From Zasmidium citrigriseum (taxonomy: Eukaryota; Ascomycota; Dothideomycetes; Mycosphaerellales; Mycosphaerellaceae): 64,000 nt of DNA. The stretch lies in NCBI GenBank assembly GCA_002786025.1, contig NHNW01000033.1, positions 62,001 to 126,000 on the forward strand, in the 5' to 3' direction. The notes beneath the pieces are model-generated. The model saw only the letters and a program-made list of their open reading frames with translations, searched no databases and was not told the origin of the DNA. Made by a program: the position numbers and the translations under genes. Of this stretch, positions 11,490 to 22,836 are shown in pieces (position 1 is the stretch's first letter; every line of letters starts with the position of its first letter).

Positions 11490-12954
11490 ATGAATTCGAA
11501 AGCCCAGAAAGCCGTCCAGCAATCGCTTGATAGCGTCACAGGAGATCCATCGAGCGGCATCGCTGGTATTGTCTTCGTGGCTGTCGACAAGAATGGCAAC
11601 CAAATCTGTGCTTGTCCGTCTGGCAAGCGAGGCCTGAACAGGGATGAGCCGATGACCATGGATACTGTGTTCTGGATTGCCTCTTGTACCAAGTTGATCT
11701 GTACGATTGCATGCATGCAAGCTGTCGAGCAGGGCCAGTTGAGATTGGATGATGCGAAGCAGGTATGCTGGAAGCCCATGACTTCGAAGCAGCGTAGATT
11801 GACCACGAGAACAGGTCCACTACTTGTGTCCAGAGCTCAACCAGAAGAAAGTCCTTCGAGACGACGGGACCCTTGAGGATCGCAAGAATGAGATCACACT
11901 GCGCATGCTGCTTTCTCATACGTCTGGATTTGCGTACGAGTTGTGAGTATAGCACTTCCAGGTGTAGGCTTGGTCGGCCGACTGATCGATGTTCAGTTTC
12001 AACGAGAAGCTTCGCGAGTATGGCCGTCCGGTCGGATATGATGTCTTTCACGCAGACGTGAGTTTGCTCGCGAGTGTCGATCTACTTGTCCTTGATGCTG
12101 ACGGACTTGCCCTGCAGATCCGAGATGTCCTGCGAATGCCCTTGGTCCACCAGCCCGGAGAAGCGTAGGTCAATCGAAGAGCCGAATGCCTTTCCAATTC
12201 GCTGACATTCCATCCTTCCTCCAGTTGGGAATATGGCACGGGCATCGATTGGGCCGGGATTGTGTTGGAGCGAGCTACTGGTGTGCGCCTGAATGACTGG
12301 ATCCAGAACAACATTATGGAGCCACTGGGCTTGAAAGCAGTCAACATGTTCCCAACTCCAGAGATGAAGAGACAGCTTGCCTTCATGCACCAACGCTGGC
12401 CTGGCGATCCAACAAAGAAGAGCGAGGAGCGAGACCACATCTATCGCGAGCCAATCTTGGCGGAGACTCGCGAAGATCGGGAGAAATTGTTCCACAGCGG
12501 AGGTGCAGGCTGTTTCGCAAAGCCGGCGGAGTACGTTCAAGTCCTCGCTGCGTTGCTGAACGATGGTAAGAGCCCCATCACCGGCGCCAGAATCCTCCAA
12601 GAGAAGACCGTGCAGATGATGTGGGAGAATCAAATCCCAGACATGCCGAATTTCGCTCGCCAGGGAATTCCAGATGCGAAGAGGGAGCAGACCAATCCGA
12701 CTCCTGAGCTGTACCCACAGGACGGCAATCCGCCTCAAGGCTGGGGATTGAGCTTTATGTTGACTCAGGAACCTGGAGCGACTGGTCGTGGTAAAAACAC
12801 GGCATGGTGGGCAGGTATTGCCAATCTGTTCTGGTGGTGCGATCGTGAGAAGGGAGTCGCCGGGATGATTGCAAGCCAGATCATGCCGTTCTTGGATCCG
12901 AATATTCTTGGGCAGTGGGTAGCCTGCGAGTCTGCGGTGTATGCGTCTGTCTGA
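11490..12954 (+). CDS. Class-C beta-lactamase-fold serine hydrolase/transesterase
   Basis: Five exons (11490-11762, 11815-11942, 11997-12057, 12118-12164, 12225-12954) join in phase through introns of 52, 54, 60 and 60 bp to give 412 residues. The SxxK catalytic motif is 'SCTK' at residues 65-68 (Ser nucleophile, Lys base). The family's 'LLSHTSGFAYE' loop follows. 'WEYGTG' around Tyr173 fits the YxN-type tyrosine, with Thr in place of Asn as is common in eukaryotic members. Fungal members include acyltransferases such as LovD and many esterases of unknown substrate, all related to penicillin-binding proteins. No signal peptide is evident, so a cytosolic enzyme is expected. No polyketide or peptide synthetase gene lies nearby, so a role in secondary metabolism is not supported here. 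Confidence 0.88.
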
Positions 12955-14285
12955 TGTGGAGAACACTAATAAGCCTGAGTTCTGAACATTATGTAACGAT
13001 AATGAATAGCGATGTTTGTCTACACGACGATGCTGATGTAGAGATGGCGACCCGCGAGCGCGTTTAGCAAGATCTTGACATCCAACAGATGCTCACCTCG
13101 TGAAAATCTGGATACATACCGGGCAGGGACACGCTGGAAGTGATCCTGGTAGCTGTCTCTTCCAAGAGCATGACCGAACAAGTCGTCTCTTGAGAACGGA
13201 ATCGGTCGAACCGTCAGTCGGAGTCTCGAGAAAAGCAAACCAAATCTTTGCCATCGAAGTGAAGACGAGACCAGAGGGGCTTTGATTGAAGACCAAGTCG
13301 CTTCCGTCTGAAGAGGGCGTGCCAACATGTGGTCAATCGAGCGGATGGTTGCACCAGTTGATCTTCTAGACGATGGCTCGGTGGTATTTGACAATGCTGT
13401 CAACTGCTTGCGGTTGCAGCCAGTGCAGCACGGTTGTGTAGATAGGTCTAAGGTGCTCGGCATGCATGGCTAGAGTACTTGGGGCCGAAGTTGCCTTCGC
13501 AGATCTTTTTCGCCTTCTGTGTGTGATATTTCTCCTTGGCCTCACGTGAGTATCACGGGATTGGTAGAGTATGCCAATATGGGGAGTGTACATACCAGCA
13601 ACAAGCCTGTACTGATCGTTTCCTGGAAAGCAGTGGATGCATAGCGCTCGACTGAAATTTGGGACAGATTGTTGTCCCTCAGAACTTTCCTGCGATATGT
13701 CGGTCTTGACATGTGCCTGTCTCTTTGAGGGAAGTTGTTCGGAGATCAGTGCGATACATTACTCTTGGCGTAGACACGGAGGCTCACAAAGTACGCCGAT
13801 CAAGCAGAAGGCGTCGAGCATATCATGCCACCTTGGATCCCCTGTAGCTGATTGAGGCGCTGAGGTTTTGGCCAGGGTAGATCTCGAGATCTTCTTAGCG
13901 AGGGTTCATGTCCTTCAAGTCGGAGAAGAAGTCGTTAGGTACAGACCTGGTGGGAGTTTCTGATCAATCTCATGTACGGTTTGTGCGTCGCTAACCTCGG
14001 AAAATTTTGATCGTCGCTGTTGCCTTTGCCGAGTAGGGTGTGTAATCGATCGTCGGGGTGCCAGCGTCGAAGCGTGTCTCGAAGGTGGCTCTCAGCCACT
14101 TTCCCGCTGGAGAGAATGGTCGAGACACCGATCTCCAAGAAAGTGGGCAAGAACATGCTGTTGATAGGCAAATGAAGAGTTTGAGGGCAGTAGGCCTGCC
14201 CCGGGGATCGGCCACTAGGCGTAGCTCAAGGAGGAGGTCAGGTTGACGGAACGAAGGGCCGCGTGGCTGCTTGATGTGAAGAGTG
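12955..14285. other. Intergenic, no supported gene
   Basis: Only short overlapping frames without recognisable domains are present. I see no splice chain that lengthens any of them. Confidence 0.5.
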
Positions 14286-14289
14286 TTCG

Positions 14290-14605
14290 GTATCTTTTGA
14301 AGTGAGTAGTGAAGGCAGAGGTAAGCTAGAAGTGAGGGTAGAGGTAAAGCTAAAAATTCACAGAGGTAAGGTTAGAAGTGAGGCTGGAAGTAAAGGTAAG
14401 AGTGAAGCCAGAAATTCATAGAAGCAAGGTCAGAAGTGAGGCTAAGAGTGAAGCTAGATTTCCATAGAAGTGAAGGTAGAAGTAAAGTTAGGAGTTCACA
14501 GAAGTGAAGCTAGAAGTGAAGCTAGAAATGAAGCCAGATTTGCATAGAAGTAAAGCTAGAAGTAAAGCCAGAAGTCTGCAAAGGTGAAGCTAGAAGTGAA
14601 GTTAG
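14290..14605. repeat. Degenerate tandem repeat, 12-bp 'gctagaagtgaa' theme
   Basis: Purine-rich sequence on the + strand made of many imperfect copies of a roughly 12-base unit (GCTAGAAGTGAA and variants such as GGTAGAAGTAAA). Every few units there is an interruption of the type 'GCCAGAAATTCATAGAA' or 'GCTAGATTTCCATAGAA', giving a higher-order period of several tens of bases. It ends abruptly near 14605, about 160 bp before the start codon of the next gene. It does not encode a long open frame. Confidence 0.85.
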
Positions 14606-14762
14606 TACCCCGGCGTACCTTCCATTTCGGAGTTCGCTTCGGGCCGCTAGCGCTCCCGCCTTCGGCATTGAATGCCATCGCGCTTGCCTCGAACTTCTTT
14701 CTTCCCCGACACGACCGCTTCGCACCCGCCCACTCGACACCACCACCACCACGCCCACCACC

Positions 14763-16395
14763 ATGTCGACACGGAGAAGCACCCGCCTCGCCTCCCGCGC
14801 GTCCTCACGCGCGTCGTCGGTCGCTGCCGACGACACCACCAACAACAACACCGGTTTGTAGCCGCTTCCTTCTTTCCGCACACAATAGTATCTTTAGTTA
14901 TTGACGTGGAGGACCCAGAGCTCAGGAAGGAGCCTGATTTTGACCCCAATGCCATTGTTGACGCACTTTTGCGCACTGGCGACATATCCATCATCGAGCC
15001 AAAGCTGACCAAGCCTCGCCTCGTACAAGTTATCGACTCGTTGACCAGCCGCGCGAGAGAGCAGGCACGCGACCTGGAGTCGAAGGCCGAGAAGATCGAA
15101 GACCTCGAGTACAATCTCCAGCAGACCGAGGCACGCCGTGCCAACGCTCAAGACATCAGAAGCATCATGAGAATGAAGGAATACGCGAGAATAGCGGCGA
15201 GAGAGACTGCACAGCAGCCACCAGCAGAAGACATGGATCTCGATGCCGAACCAATCCCCACCGCCGAAGAGGCTCAGAATCCACCAGAGGCCTCTCCAGT
15301 CGCAGAGAATCACCGTGCTGCGCCCGAGACACCAGCCCAAAAGTCCTACCTGTCTCGCTTCTTCGCACCACTAGCCCACTTCTGGACTCCGACACCTGCA
15401 AAGACCCAGCAACCAGCACCGCAACCCCTGCAACCACAGCAACAACAACCTTCGCAACCGCAGCAGCCTCTCGGCAAGCTTCCTACCAACCGCAAGCGAT
15501 CAGCGCCCACCCCGGAAGTGACTGAGCCAGCACAACCAACAGCACCAGCATTCACCACCCCAACGCCAAAGACTACATACAACGCACCACCCCGCGCCAA
15601 CACACCCTTCAACTCCGCCATCCCTGACGCACTTGAGCCTATAACAGAGCAGATGGAGCACTCAGAGGTAAGAACAATCAAACTTCATGCATGTCCATGA
15701 CATCAAGCTAACCCGCCCCACAGGCCAGCATTCTCCGCCCTCAAACCCAAACCCCAGCCAGGAGGCGTGGTATCCAGGAAGTGCGCAGCCAGCGAGCCCA
15801 GAAGCAAGCTCAAATCGACATGACGCCATCCCGCGCCTGGGAGCACCCACCCAACCCACGATTGCCCAACGCCGACGAGCGAATGAGGAAATTGAACAAG
15901 TTGAGAGATCACGAGCAGAAATTGAAAGTGATGAGAGAAGAATTAGAGCATGACGACATCCTGCCGCCAGCAAAGAGAGTCAGGAGGATCAAAGTAGACG
16001 AGGTCGCCAAGATCCCACATCGCGCGCCTGGAGATCCGTCGTCGACATTCCGCGTGCCTGATATCGATTCCGACGACGAGATGGAAGTTGACGAAGATGT
16101 TGAGATGTTGCCCAATGTGTTTGAGGCATCGCAGGCCGAAGAAGCCCAGCGTGAGAGGGAACAGCAGCCAGACTGGAAGGGCAAGCAGCCTGTGCGCGAC
16201 GCATTCTCCGAGACCTCACGCACCTTCGAGCCCGCTTACGAAACCGAGACGACCGTGACCGACACCTGGGCCTTCCCAACAGTCGGCACCCGGGCAGACG
16301 ACGAGCCAGAGCTGGTCTATGATCCATTCTTGGCGAAGAAATTCGACTTTGGCTTTGAGAGCTGGAAGCGTGGACTGGACATCGTGGAGTGGTAA
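14763..16395 (+). CDS. Unknown protein with coiled coils, probably nuclear
   Basis: Three exons, 14763-14853, 14898-15667 and 15724-16395, join in phase through 44- and 56-bp introns to give 510 residues. The N-terminus is a short Ser/Arg-rich tail. Residues about 35-130 are helical and charged (from 'RLVQVIDSLTSRAREQARD' on) and look like a coiled coil. A proline/glutamine-rich linker follows, then a second basic-acidic helical block around 'RKLNKLRDHEQKLKV', a basic patch 'PPAKRVRRIKVDE' like a nuclear signal, and an acidic run. The last 25 residues ('FDFGFESWKRGLDIVEW') are aromatic and distinctive. I do not recognise the family. The tandem repeat at 14.3-14.6 kb forms its upstream region. 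Confidence 0.75.
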
Positions 16396-16923
16396 AAAAC
16401 CATTGTACTAACTTGCATTGCATGGAGAGGATTGATGAGCGTTTTTGTTCTTGTGATACCCCAATGACGAAGCCATGAGGAAGGAGACTTCCATTGTAAA
16501 GAGCGAGGAGGCGCAGGATGATACGTTTGCTTTGAGGGACACTTTGATTTGATGGAGTTCTGCTTGGAAGGAGTTTTGCTTTGAGGGATGGGTTTGCTTT
16601 TCACGATGGTCATGGCCGGAGAGGCACAGACTTTTTGCTTGCGATAGCTCTGGGAGCTCGCGTTCTAACACAAGCGCAATGGAATTTTGTTTACTCTTGT
16701 TTGTGGTCCATATCGAACCATGTGCGATTGCGGCGTTCGGCCTCCTCCCGGGAGAACTCACTCAAGCTCTGCTATCAGTTGGCCCAAGCTCTCAGACACC
16801 TTGATGGCACCACTCCCTCACATGCTCGCGGTCGTCTGACCACGCGGCTCCCTCCTGCTTTCTCCCAATTCACCCACCTCCCTACAATCATACAGTAGAT
16901 TGATCGACTATATTCTCATCGCC
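16396..16923. other. Intergenic, no supported gene
   Basis: 3' flank of the coiled-coil gene (AT-richer, with GAGGGATGGG-type runs) and the promoter of the bleomycin hydrolase gene, with pyrimidine-rich stretches from about 16840. Nothing else recognised. Confidence 0.5.
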
Positions 16924-18484
16924 ATGGGCAACGCAGAGTCCACCCCGCAGCTCCCACCACCTACCCGCTCTATCTCCCGCCGCGAACGCCGCATTCCTCG
17001 CGAACAAGCTCCAGTGACCAGCTTCGATGAGAAGTTCGACGCCCTCAGCATAGACCATGCCGAGAGCAAGCCCACCGAACGCATCATCTTCCCATCTCAC
17101 AATAGCGAACATGTCGACGCTGCGGGGACTGAACAATACGTCCGACAACTACTCAAAGATTCGAAGAACAGGCTGGGACTTTCGGCGTTGAGCTCCAACA
17201 ACCCGGCGGCTGTACTTGAGAAGCCGTCTTCTGTTATTAAGGATACGCAGTTCTTTAATTTGAAGATTCCTCATGAGGGATCTCCGGTATGTTGTTACCG
17301 CAATGAGGATCGATTTCGTTACTGACGGTGTCGTACAGGTCACCAACCAACGCAGCAGCGGACGATGCTGGATCTTCGCCGCTTGCAACGTTTTCCGGAT
17401 TGCGATCATGCAGAAGTATAACATTAAGAGCTTTGAGCTGAGCCAGGCATACCTGTTCTTCTTCGACAAGGTCGAGAAGGCGAACTACTTCCTCGAATCG
17501 ATCCTGGACACTGCTGATGAGGATGTGGACAGCAGACTGGTTTCTGCTTTGATGGCCGGTCCAGTCGGCGATGGAGGCCAGTGGGACATGATTGTCAACC
17601 TGGTCTCGAAGTACGGCATTGTGCCACAGACACTTTACCCAGATTCCTGGAATGCACAGAACAGTGGGACTATGGACAGGACGCTTACCACCAAATTGAG
17701 AGAGGACGGATTGAAGCTCCGCGAGCTCAAGGCCAAGTCTGCTTCTGACGAGGACATTGCGAAGACCAAGGAATCCATGATGCAGGACTTCATCAGGATC
17801 TTGACGCTGTGCCTTGGTCCACCACCATCCGCAGACAAGAAGTTCACATGGCAGTTTAACGACGCCAATGGAAACTTCAAGACGGTGTCCATGACTCCAA
17901 TCGAGTTCGCCGACACCACGCATGTCAAGAAATTCATCTCCCTCGTCAACGACCCCAGAAACGAGTACCAGCGCCTGCTCACAGTTGACCACCTGGGCAA
18001 CGTCTGGGATGGCCGCTCAATCACCTATGTCAACGTCGACAAGGACACCATGAAAGACGCCTGCATTGCGATGATTAAGAAAGGCCTTCCGATCTTCTTC
18101 GGCTCAGATGTCGGCAAGCAATCCGATTCCGGCAAAGGCATCATGGACACCGACCTCGTCGACTACGAACTCGGCTTCAACGTTAAGCTTGGATTGACAA
18201 AAGCCCAGAGGCTGCTCACGGGCGAGTCTCAAATGACGCACGCCATGGTCCTTACCGCCGTGCATTTGGACGAGAATAACAAGCCCGTGAGGTGGAGGGT
18301 TGAGAATTCCTGGTCGAGCACTGCTGGTACCGATGGATACTTTGTCATGTCTGATAAGTGGATGGATGAGTTCTGCTACCAGGCTGTGGTCGATCCGAGT
18401 GTTGTGTCCAGGGATGTGAGGGATGTACTTAAGCAGAAGCCCAAGGTGCTGCCGCTTTGGGATCCTATGGGTGCGCTGGCTTAG
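16924..18484 (+). CDS. blh1: Bleomycin hydrolase (cysteine aminopeptidase, C1B)
   Basis: Exons 16924-17286 and 17339-18484 join in phase through a 52-bp intron with a TACTGACGG branch site, giving 502 residues. The papain-like catalytic set is visible: Gln125, Cys131 in 'SSGRCWIFA', His422 in 'MTHAM' and Asn444 in 'VENSW'. The family forms a self-compartmentalising hexamer that trims peptides and hydrolyses bleomycin and homocysteine thiolactone. The C-terminal arm 'WDPMGALA' is intact; it enters the active-site cleft in yeast Blh1/Lap3. The N-terminus 'MGNAES' fits the N-myristoylation pattern (Gly2, Ser6), unlike the basic or plain starts of many homologues. The gene converges on the dehydrogenase gene, with stops only 97 bp apart. 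Confidence 0.95.
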
Positions 18485-18581
18485 ATTATTAGAGTTAGAT
18501 TATGATGAATGAGACCCCTACACGTTGTTGCTTCGAATACTTTACATTGAATTGAACTACCTCTTCAACATTGAAGTACAG

Positions 18582-19776
18582 CTAAGGCTCCAAATCCTCG
18601 ATATGGATCTTTATCGACCCCGAATTCCGATCTGCTGAAGCCTCAAGAGCTTTGTCTGCTTCTTCCAGCTTGAACCGGTGCGTGACCAGCGGCTGAAGAT
18701 CGATGACTTTGTGCTGGATCAGTCGAATCGCGTTCGGCCAAGAGTGATGGTATCGGTTGATAAACTTCAAATCAACCTCCGCCAACGATACATGCATAAA
18801 CGGAATCTCATTCATCGACGGCTTTCCAACCCCAATTACCATCACCTCTCCAGCAGGACGAGGAAGATAACAAGCCGTCACCACACTGCTCTGGACACCC
18901 GTACACTCGTACACAACTCGCGGCTGCTCGCCACCGGCTTCCTGCAATGTCCTCAGGATATCCGCAGCGGTTTCCTGGTAGCCCATCTTCGGATCGATCT
19001 GATAGGTGACGCAATTCGGCACGAACGTCTTTGCGAATTTGAGTCTTCCGGCATCGAGATCTGTTACGAGAATCGGTGCGGCTCCTGATGCTTTCGCTAC
19101 GGCCAAGGCGCACATTCCTATCGGGCCCGCGCCACAGATTACAGTCCCTTCGCCGAGTTTGATGGGACAGCGTTCGAAGCCATGCAGCACGACGCTGAGA
19201 GGTTCCAGGAGTGCGCCGTCAGAGAACGAGAAGCCTTGGGGGAGTTTGTGGAGGTATGCGGCGGGGTGGACGTGGAATCTTCGAATCGAGCCCGCGTAGG
19301 GCGGGACGCCGGAGAATGCTACGTCGGCGCAGAGGTTGTAGTTGCCGCTGGAGCAGGGGAAACAGGTGCCGCAGGGCACGCCGGGTTCTATGGCTACGTT
19401 GTCGCCGATTTGGAGGTTTGTGACTTGGGAGCCCGTCCAGACTATTGTGCCGGCGCCTTCGTGGCCTAGGCAGTGGTCTTTTTCGACGATTAGGGGGCCG
19501 ATGCGGCCGGTGTGCCAGAAGTGGACGTCGGAGCTGGGAGGCGTTAGAGACGTTCTTGTGGTCTGGATTGGGGTGATCGTACCCGCAGATGCCGTTGCAT
19601 CTCATGCGTACTACGCAGTCTGTTGGTCCTGGGTTGAGTTCGGGGGATTCGCCCATGAAGATCTCGCGCTTTTCGTTTGTGAAGAGGGCTGGGTTTGGCT
19701 TGTCTGGGTGGAAGGAGGCAACGCCATTGGTGCCATTGATGCCATTGGCACCGTTGATATGTTGGTCCTGTCCCAT
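18582..19776 (-). CDS. L-arabinitol 4-dehydrogenase-like zinc alcohol dehydrogenase
   Basis: Read on the minus strand: exon 1 19776-19583, a 49-bp intron (19534-19582), exon 2 19533-18582, 381 residues. Catalytic zinc ligands are Cys64 ('CNGICGSD'), His89 and Glu90 ('LGHEGAG'). The structural-zinc cysteines are 119, 122, 125 and 133 ('PCGTCFPCSSGNYNLC'). The Rossmann motif is 'CGAGPIGMCALAVA'. It belongs to the polyol dehydrogenase group of medium-chain dehydrogenases, where fungal L-arabinitol 4-dehydrogenase, xylitol dehydrogenase and sorbitol dehydrogenase are close relatives; 'LLEPLSVVLHGFER' and the RRF-type loop favour the arabinitol type. Residues 1-30 are Asn/Gly-rich. The reaction would be NAD-dependent oxidation of L-arabinitol to L-xylulose. 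A GH43 enzyme lies 1.6 kb upstream on the other strand. Confidence 0.88.
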
Positions 19777-21345
19777 TCTTTGATAGACAGAAGACGACGT
19801 TGGGTTAAGGTTTGGAGGTACTGTTCGTTAGCTAGGACGAAAGAGTAGAAAGCTGGTCTGAAGACAAGTCTTGGTGACGAGAGTAATGAAAGTCGATGCA
19901 AACAGAATCTTCACCTAGCACTAGGCTCTCTGACTGCCGCGTGTTGCGTACTTGGAATGTCACGATGAGAATCAAGTTTGTCAAGCTCCATCATGAGGAG
20001 CTCTTCGGGTGAACTGGGTTCGGCGTCTGCAATTGCCGCAAAAGCCAGCCGGGAAAGTTGAAGCACGTTGAGGACATAGTCGCCAACATTGGGTCGCAAG
20101 ACTGATAAAGTCGATGTTGTTGACTGCGTGAGGTCCATACTAGGTCTCTGGGGTGAATATCAGTCAAGAAAGGAGTGGCTGTCTTCTTTCTCGTCCCAAG
20201 AGTGCTGCATCCACATGCAGCGGGCTCTTGCGCTAGGAGACCTGCATTGGTCCAATTGGCGTGCATCTTTCCTTGTCCATCAGGACCGTCTCTTGCTCCT
20301 GCAAGTCTACTCGAGGATCGCCACCGAGGGAGACTTGTGCTTCATGGGGCCAGTCCGTACTCATGGGCCTGGTGACTGATGAGCCGGTCAGATCAGCCAT
20401 TGAGCAACGAGAGCAAGTATGCCATCACTGTATGACCATCGAATTGCCGTTGGCTGAACTCGAGGTCCTCGATGATGTCGCGATGGGGAAGCGACTGGCC
20501 ATGGGTTTCAGGGCGCAGCCAGGTGATGGTCTGAGGGATGGAGAAGTGCACGGCGGAACACATTGGCGTTGTCGTGCGAGAAAGCCATGTCTCGACCTTG
20601 ATGAGCACCCTGAGTGGACATGTCTGCCGCATCAAAAGCTTCAGATTTGGAAAAGCTGATGGTGATGATGAGGAGAAGGAGGAAAGGCTGAGACTGAAGA
20701 GGGAGATTGCCCATGCCGGTGAGTCCGTGCCCTGGTCAAACTTCGACCTCATCTCCCAATCTCGACCTCTTTCCCTTCCTCACCACTTTTCAATGTCACT
20801 CCATCACATCGAACATCATCAGAGATTCCCAGGCACATCTCTTCATCCAGATGTCATCTCGAGTCGATGGCAATCCTCCAAAAGCGTCCACTACGAAGCG
20901 CCCATCCCATCGCCTCGAGAACATGCCATTGTTACACCACCTAGCCGCCCAAGCATTCTGGTCTTCGTCTCCACGCGTCTTGACGGGCACTCCACACTCC
21001 CCCACTGGCCACTATCAAACTATATGAATACGACGACCATAAACAATGCCGCCTGCCGGTCCGAGACGTACCGATAGAGTTTTGCGCATTTAGCCACCCC
21101 ACAAGCTTCTCCATGTCACTCCAAAGTCGCAGCAACGTCACCCACACGGAGAAATGTCGATCTCATGCGACATTCGTATACTTCGAATACGCACTCTTGG
21201 TCTTCAGAGCGGCTTCTTTTCTGGGCTCGGGATGTGGGTGAACATTTAGAATGCACTGCCATTCTTGAACAAGGTATTTGTGTTCGTGATTCCTCTCATT
21301 GTGGCTTTTCCACAGCTCTTTGTGATACTCTCACCCATTGGCAAT
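19777..21345. other. Divergent intergenic region between dehydrogenase and GH43 genes
   Basis: Shared upstream region of two divergent genes, unusually long for this window. It holds minus-strand coding-like fragments listed separately (19911-20752). Near 21250-21345 the sequence is probably the GH43 promoter and leader. Confidence 0.5.
19911..20752 (-). pseudogene. Coding-like fragments, possible decayed gene
   Basis: Several minus-strand segments look coding but lie in different frames. The clearest is 20138-19911, starting 'MDLTQSTTSTLSVLRPNV' and including 'LSRLAFAAIADAEPS' and 'ELLMMELDKLDSHRD'. Another, near 20356-20273, reads 'SLGGDPRVDLQEQETVLMD', which resembles the C-terminal part of some fungal Zn2Cys6 regulators of the AflR type. 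A third runs from 20752 to 20393 and ends in 'TVMAYLLSLLNG'. I could not join them with GT-AG introns into one frame, and found no zinc cluster. A frameshifted regulator is one explanation; chance open frames are another. Confidence 0.25.
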
Positions 21346-22836
21346 ATGCATACTCAATCATCAGCCTTCGGGCTGCTTTCACTGGCAACCCTCTTCGGCC
21401 ATGCCGTCAATGCAGCGACCTTCTTTCCCTTGATCAACATGACCGACACCGACGGGAATGCTATCCAAGCACACGGTGGCAACATCATTCAAGCTCAGGA
21501 TGGCGACGGCTCTTGGTACTGGTTCGGCGAGGACAAGACGGGAGAGACTACTGGGGGAACCTTCATCGGGGTTTCCTGCTACAAGTCTAGCGACTTCTCG
21601 TCGTGGGAGAATCAAGGACACGTACTTACGCCCATCGCTGATACCAACATATCCGACTCTCGAATTGTGGAGAGGCCGAAGGTTCTATACAATGACAAGA
21701 ACTCAGAATACGTGATGTGGTTCCACGGTGATTCGTCAAACTACGGAGACGCCCAAGTTGGTGTGGCCACGAGCAAGACCATTGACGGGCAGTACGAGTG
21801 GAAGGGGAACTTCAAGCCATTTGGAAACGATTCGAGAGACATGACTATTTGGAAGGATCCAGATGATGGCACGGCATATCTCATCTACGCAACGAGCAAC
21901 AACGGTCAGTATCGTGATTGAATCCAGATGTGAACCTCAGAGACTGACGTTATTCGTGGGCAGCTGACTTTTCCATTGCGACACTGGACGAAGACTACTA
22001 CAATGTGAACGAGACGCAATACACCTTCGAAGGTGTGTACCAGGAGGCACCAGGCGTGTTCAAGATTGATGGGCAATACTACTTGCTTTTCTCACCTCAA
22101 GACGGATGGTATGTTCTCAACACCGCGACTGTGATCATTGCTAACATCTGACAGGACTCCGACTGACAATGGATATCACGTTGCATCAAGTATGGCTGGA
22201 CCCTGGTCTGACAAGACACTTCTAGCTCCAGAAGGCGCGTACGCATACCTCACGCAAAATGCCTACGACATTACTATCAATGGCAGTCAAGAAACCTTCT
22301 ACCTGTATTTGGGTGACCACTGGAATGCAAACGCTCTTGGCTCATCGACCTATGCCTTCTATCCGGTCATCTACAACGGATCTGGACTATCTCTCCACTA
22401 CACTGGTGGCTGGACGCTCGACGTCGAGGCTGGAACTTGGTCCGATCTCCCATACACCACGATTACAGCCGATAACTCTACAACATCAGACGACACTCTC
22501 GTTGAGTGCAACGATGGCTGTGGTGGTGGCATGGCAGCCAACATGACTGGCAGTTCCAACTTCACCTTCACATGGGACGGCAGTGCGGGAGACAAAGTGG
22601 TGCAGATCGTGTACACTTATCCAGGCGCGAAGAATGCTTTCAGACAGATTGGAGCCACCGTGGACGGCGAGGCAGTCAATGGGACAGCGCTTATGGAAAC
22701 CACGAGAGCAGACACCATCTCACAGCAAGCGCCGTTGCCGATGACCCTGGCGGAAGGAAGCGAGGTTGTGTTGAAGCTGCTGAACTTCGATGGCACGCAG
22801 TTCCTCGTCGATGGCGTTCAAGTCTATGATGCATAA
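21346..22836 (+). CDS. Secreted GH43 glycosidase with C-terminal CBM35-like domain
   Basis: Three exons, 21346-21904, 21964-22108 and 22155-22836, join in phase through 59- and 46-bp introns to give 461 residues. Residues 1-23 form a signal peptide ending 'GHAVNA|ATF'. The catalytic region ('IQAHGGNIIQ', 'SWYWFGEDKT', 'RIVERPKVLYND', 'APGVFKIDGQYYLLFSPQ') matches the five-bladed propeller of GH43 enzymes of the exo-beta-1,3-galactanase type. That subgroup has a His-Gly-Gly segment where other GH43 enzymes carry the catalytic-base Asp. The last 140 residues ('FTFTWDGSAGDKVVQI', 'LLNFDGTQFLVDGVQVYDA') form a beta-rich carbohydrate-binding domain of CBM35 type. Several NxS/T sites suit a secreted glycoprotein. 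Likely substrates are arabinogalactan side chains, by family inference. Confidence 0.85.

Noticed and set aside
11490..12954. Idea that the beta-lactamase-fold gene belongs to a statin-like biosynthetic cluster (LovD-type)
   Set aside because: No polyketide synthase, peptide synthetase or other cluster gene lies near it; family resemblance alone does not support it.
12082..12966. 294-codon minus-strand frame
   Set aside because: Antisense to the beta-lactamase-fold gene, whose five exons carry SxxK and other conserved motifs; the antisense protein has none.
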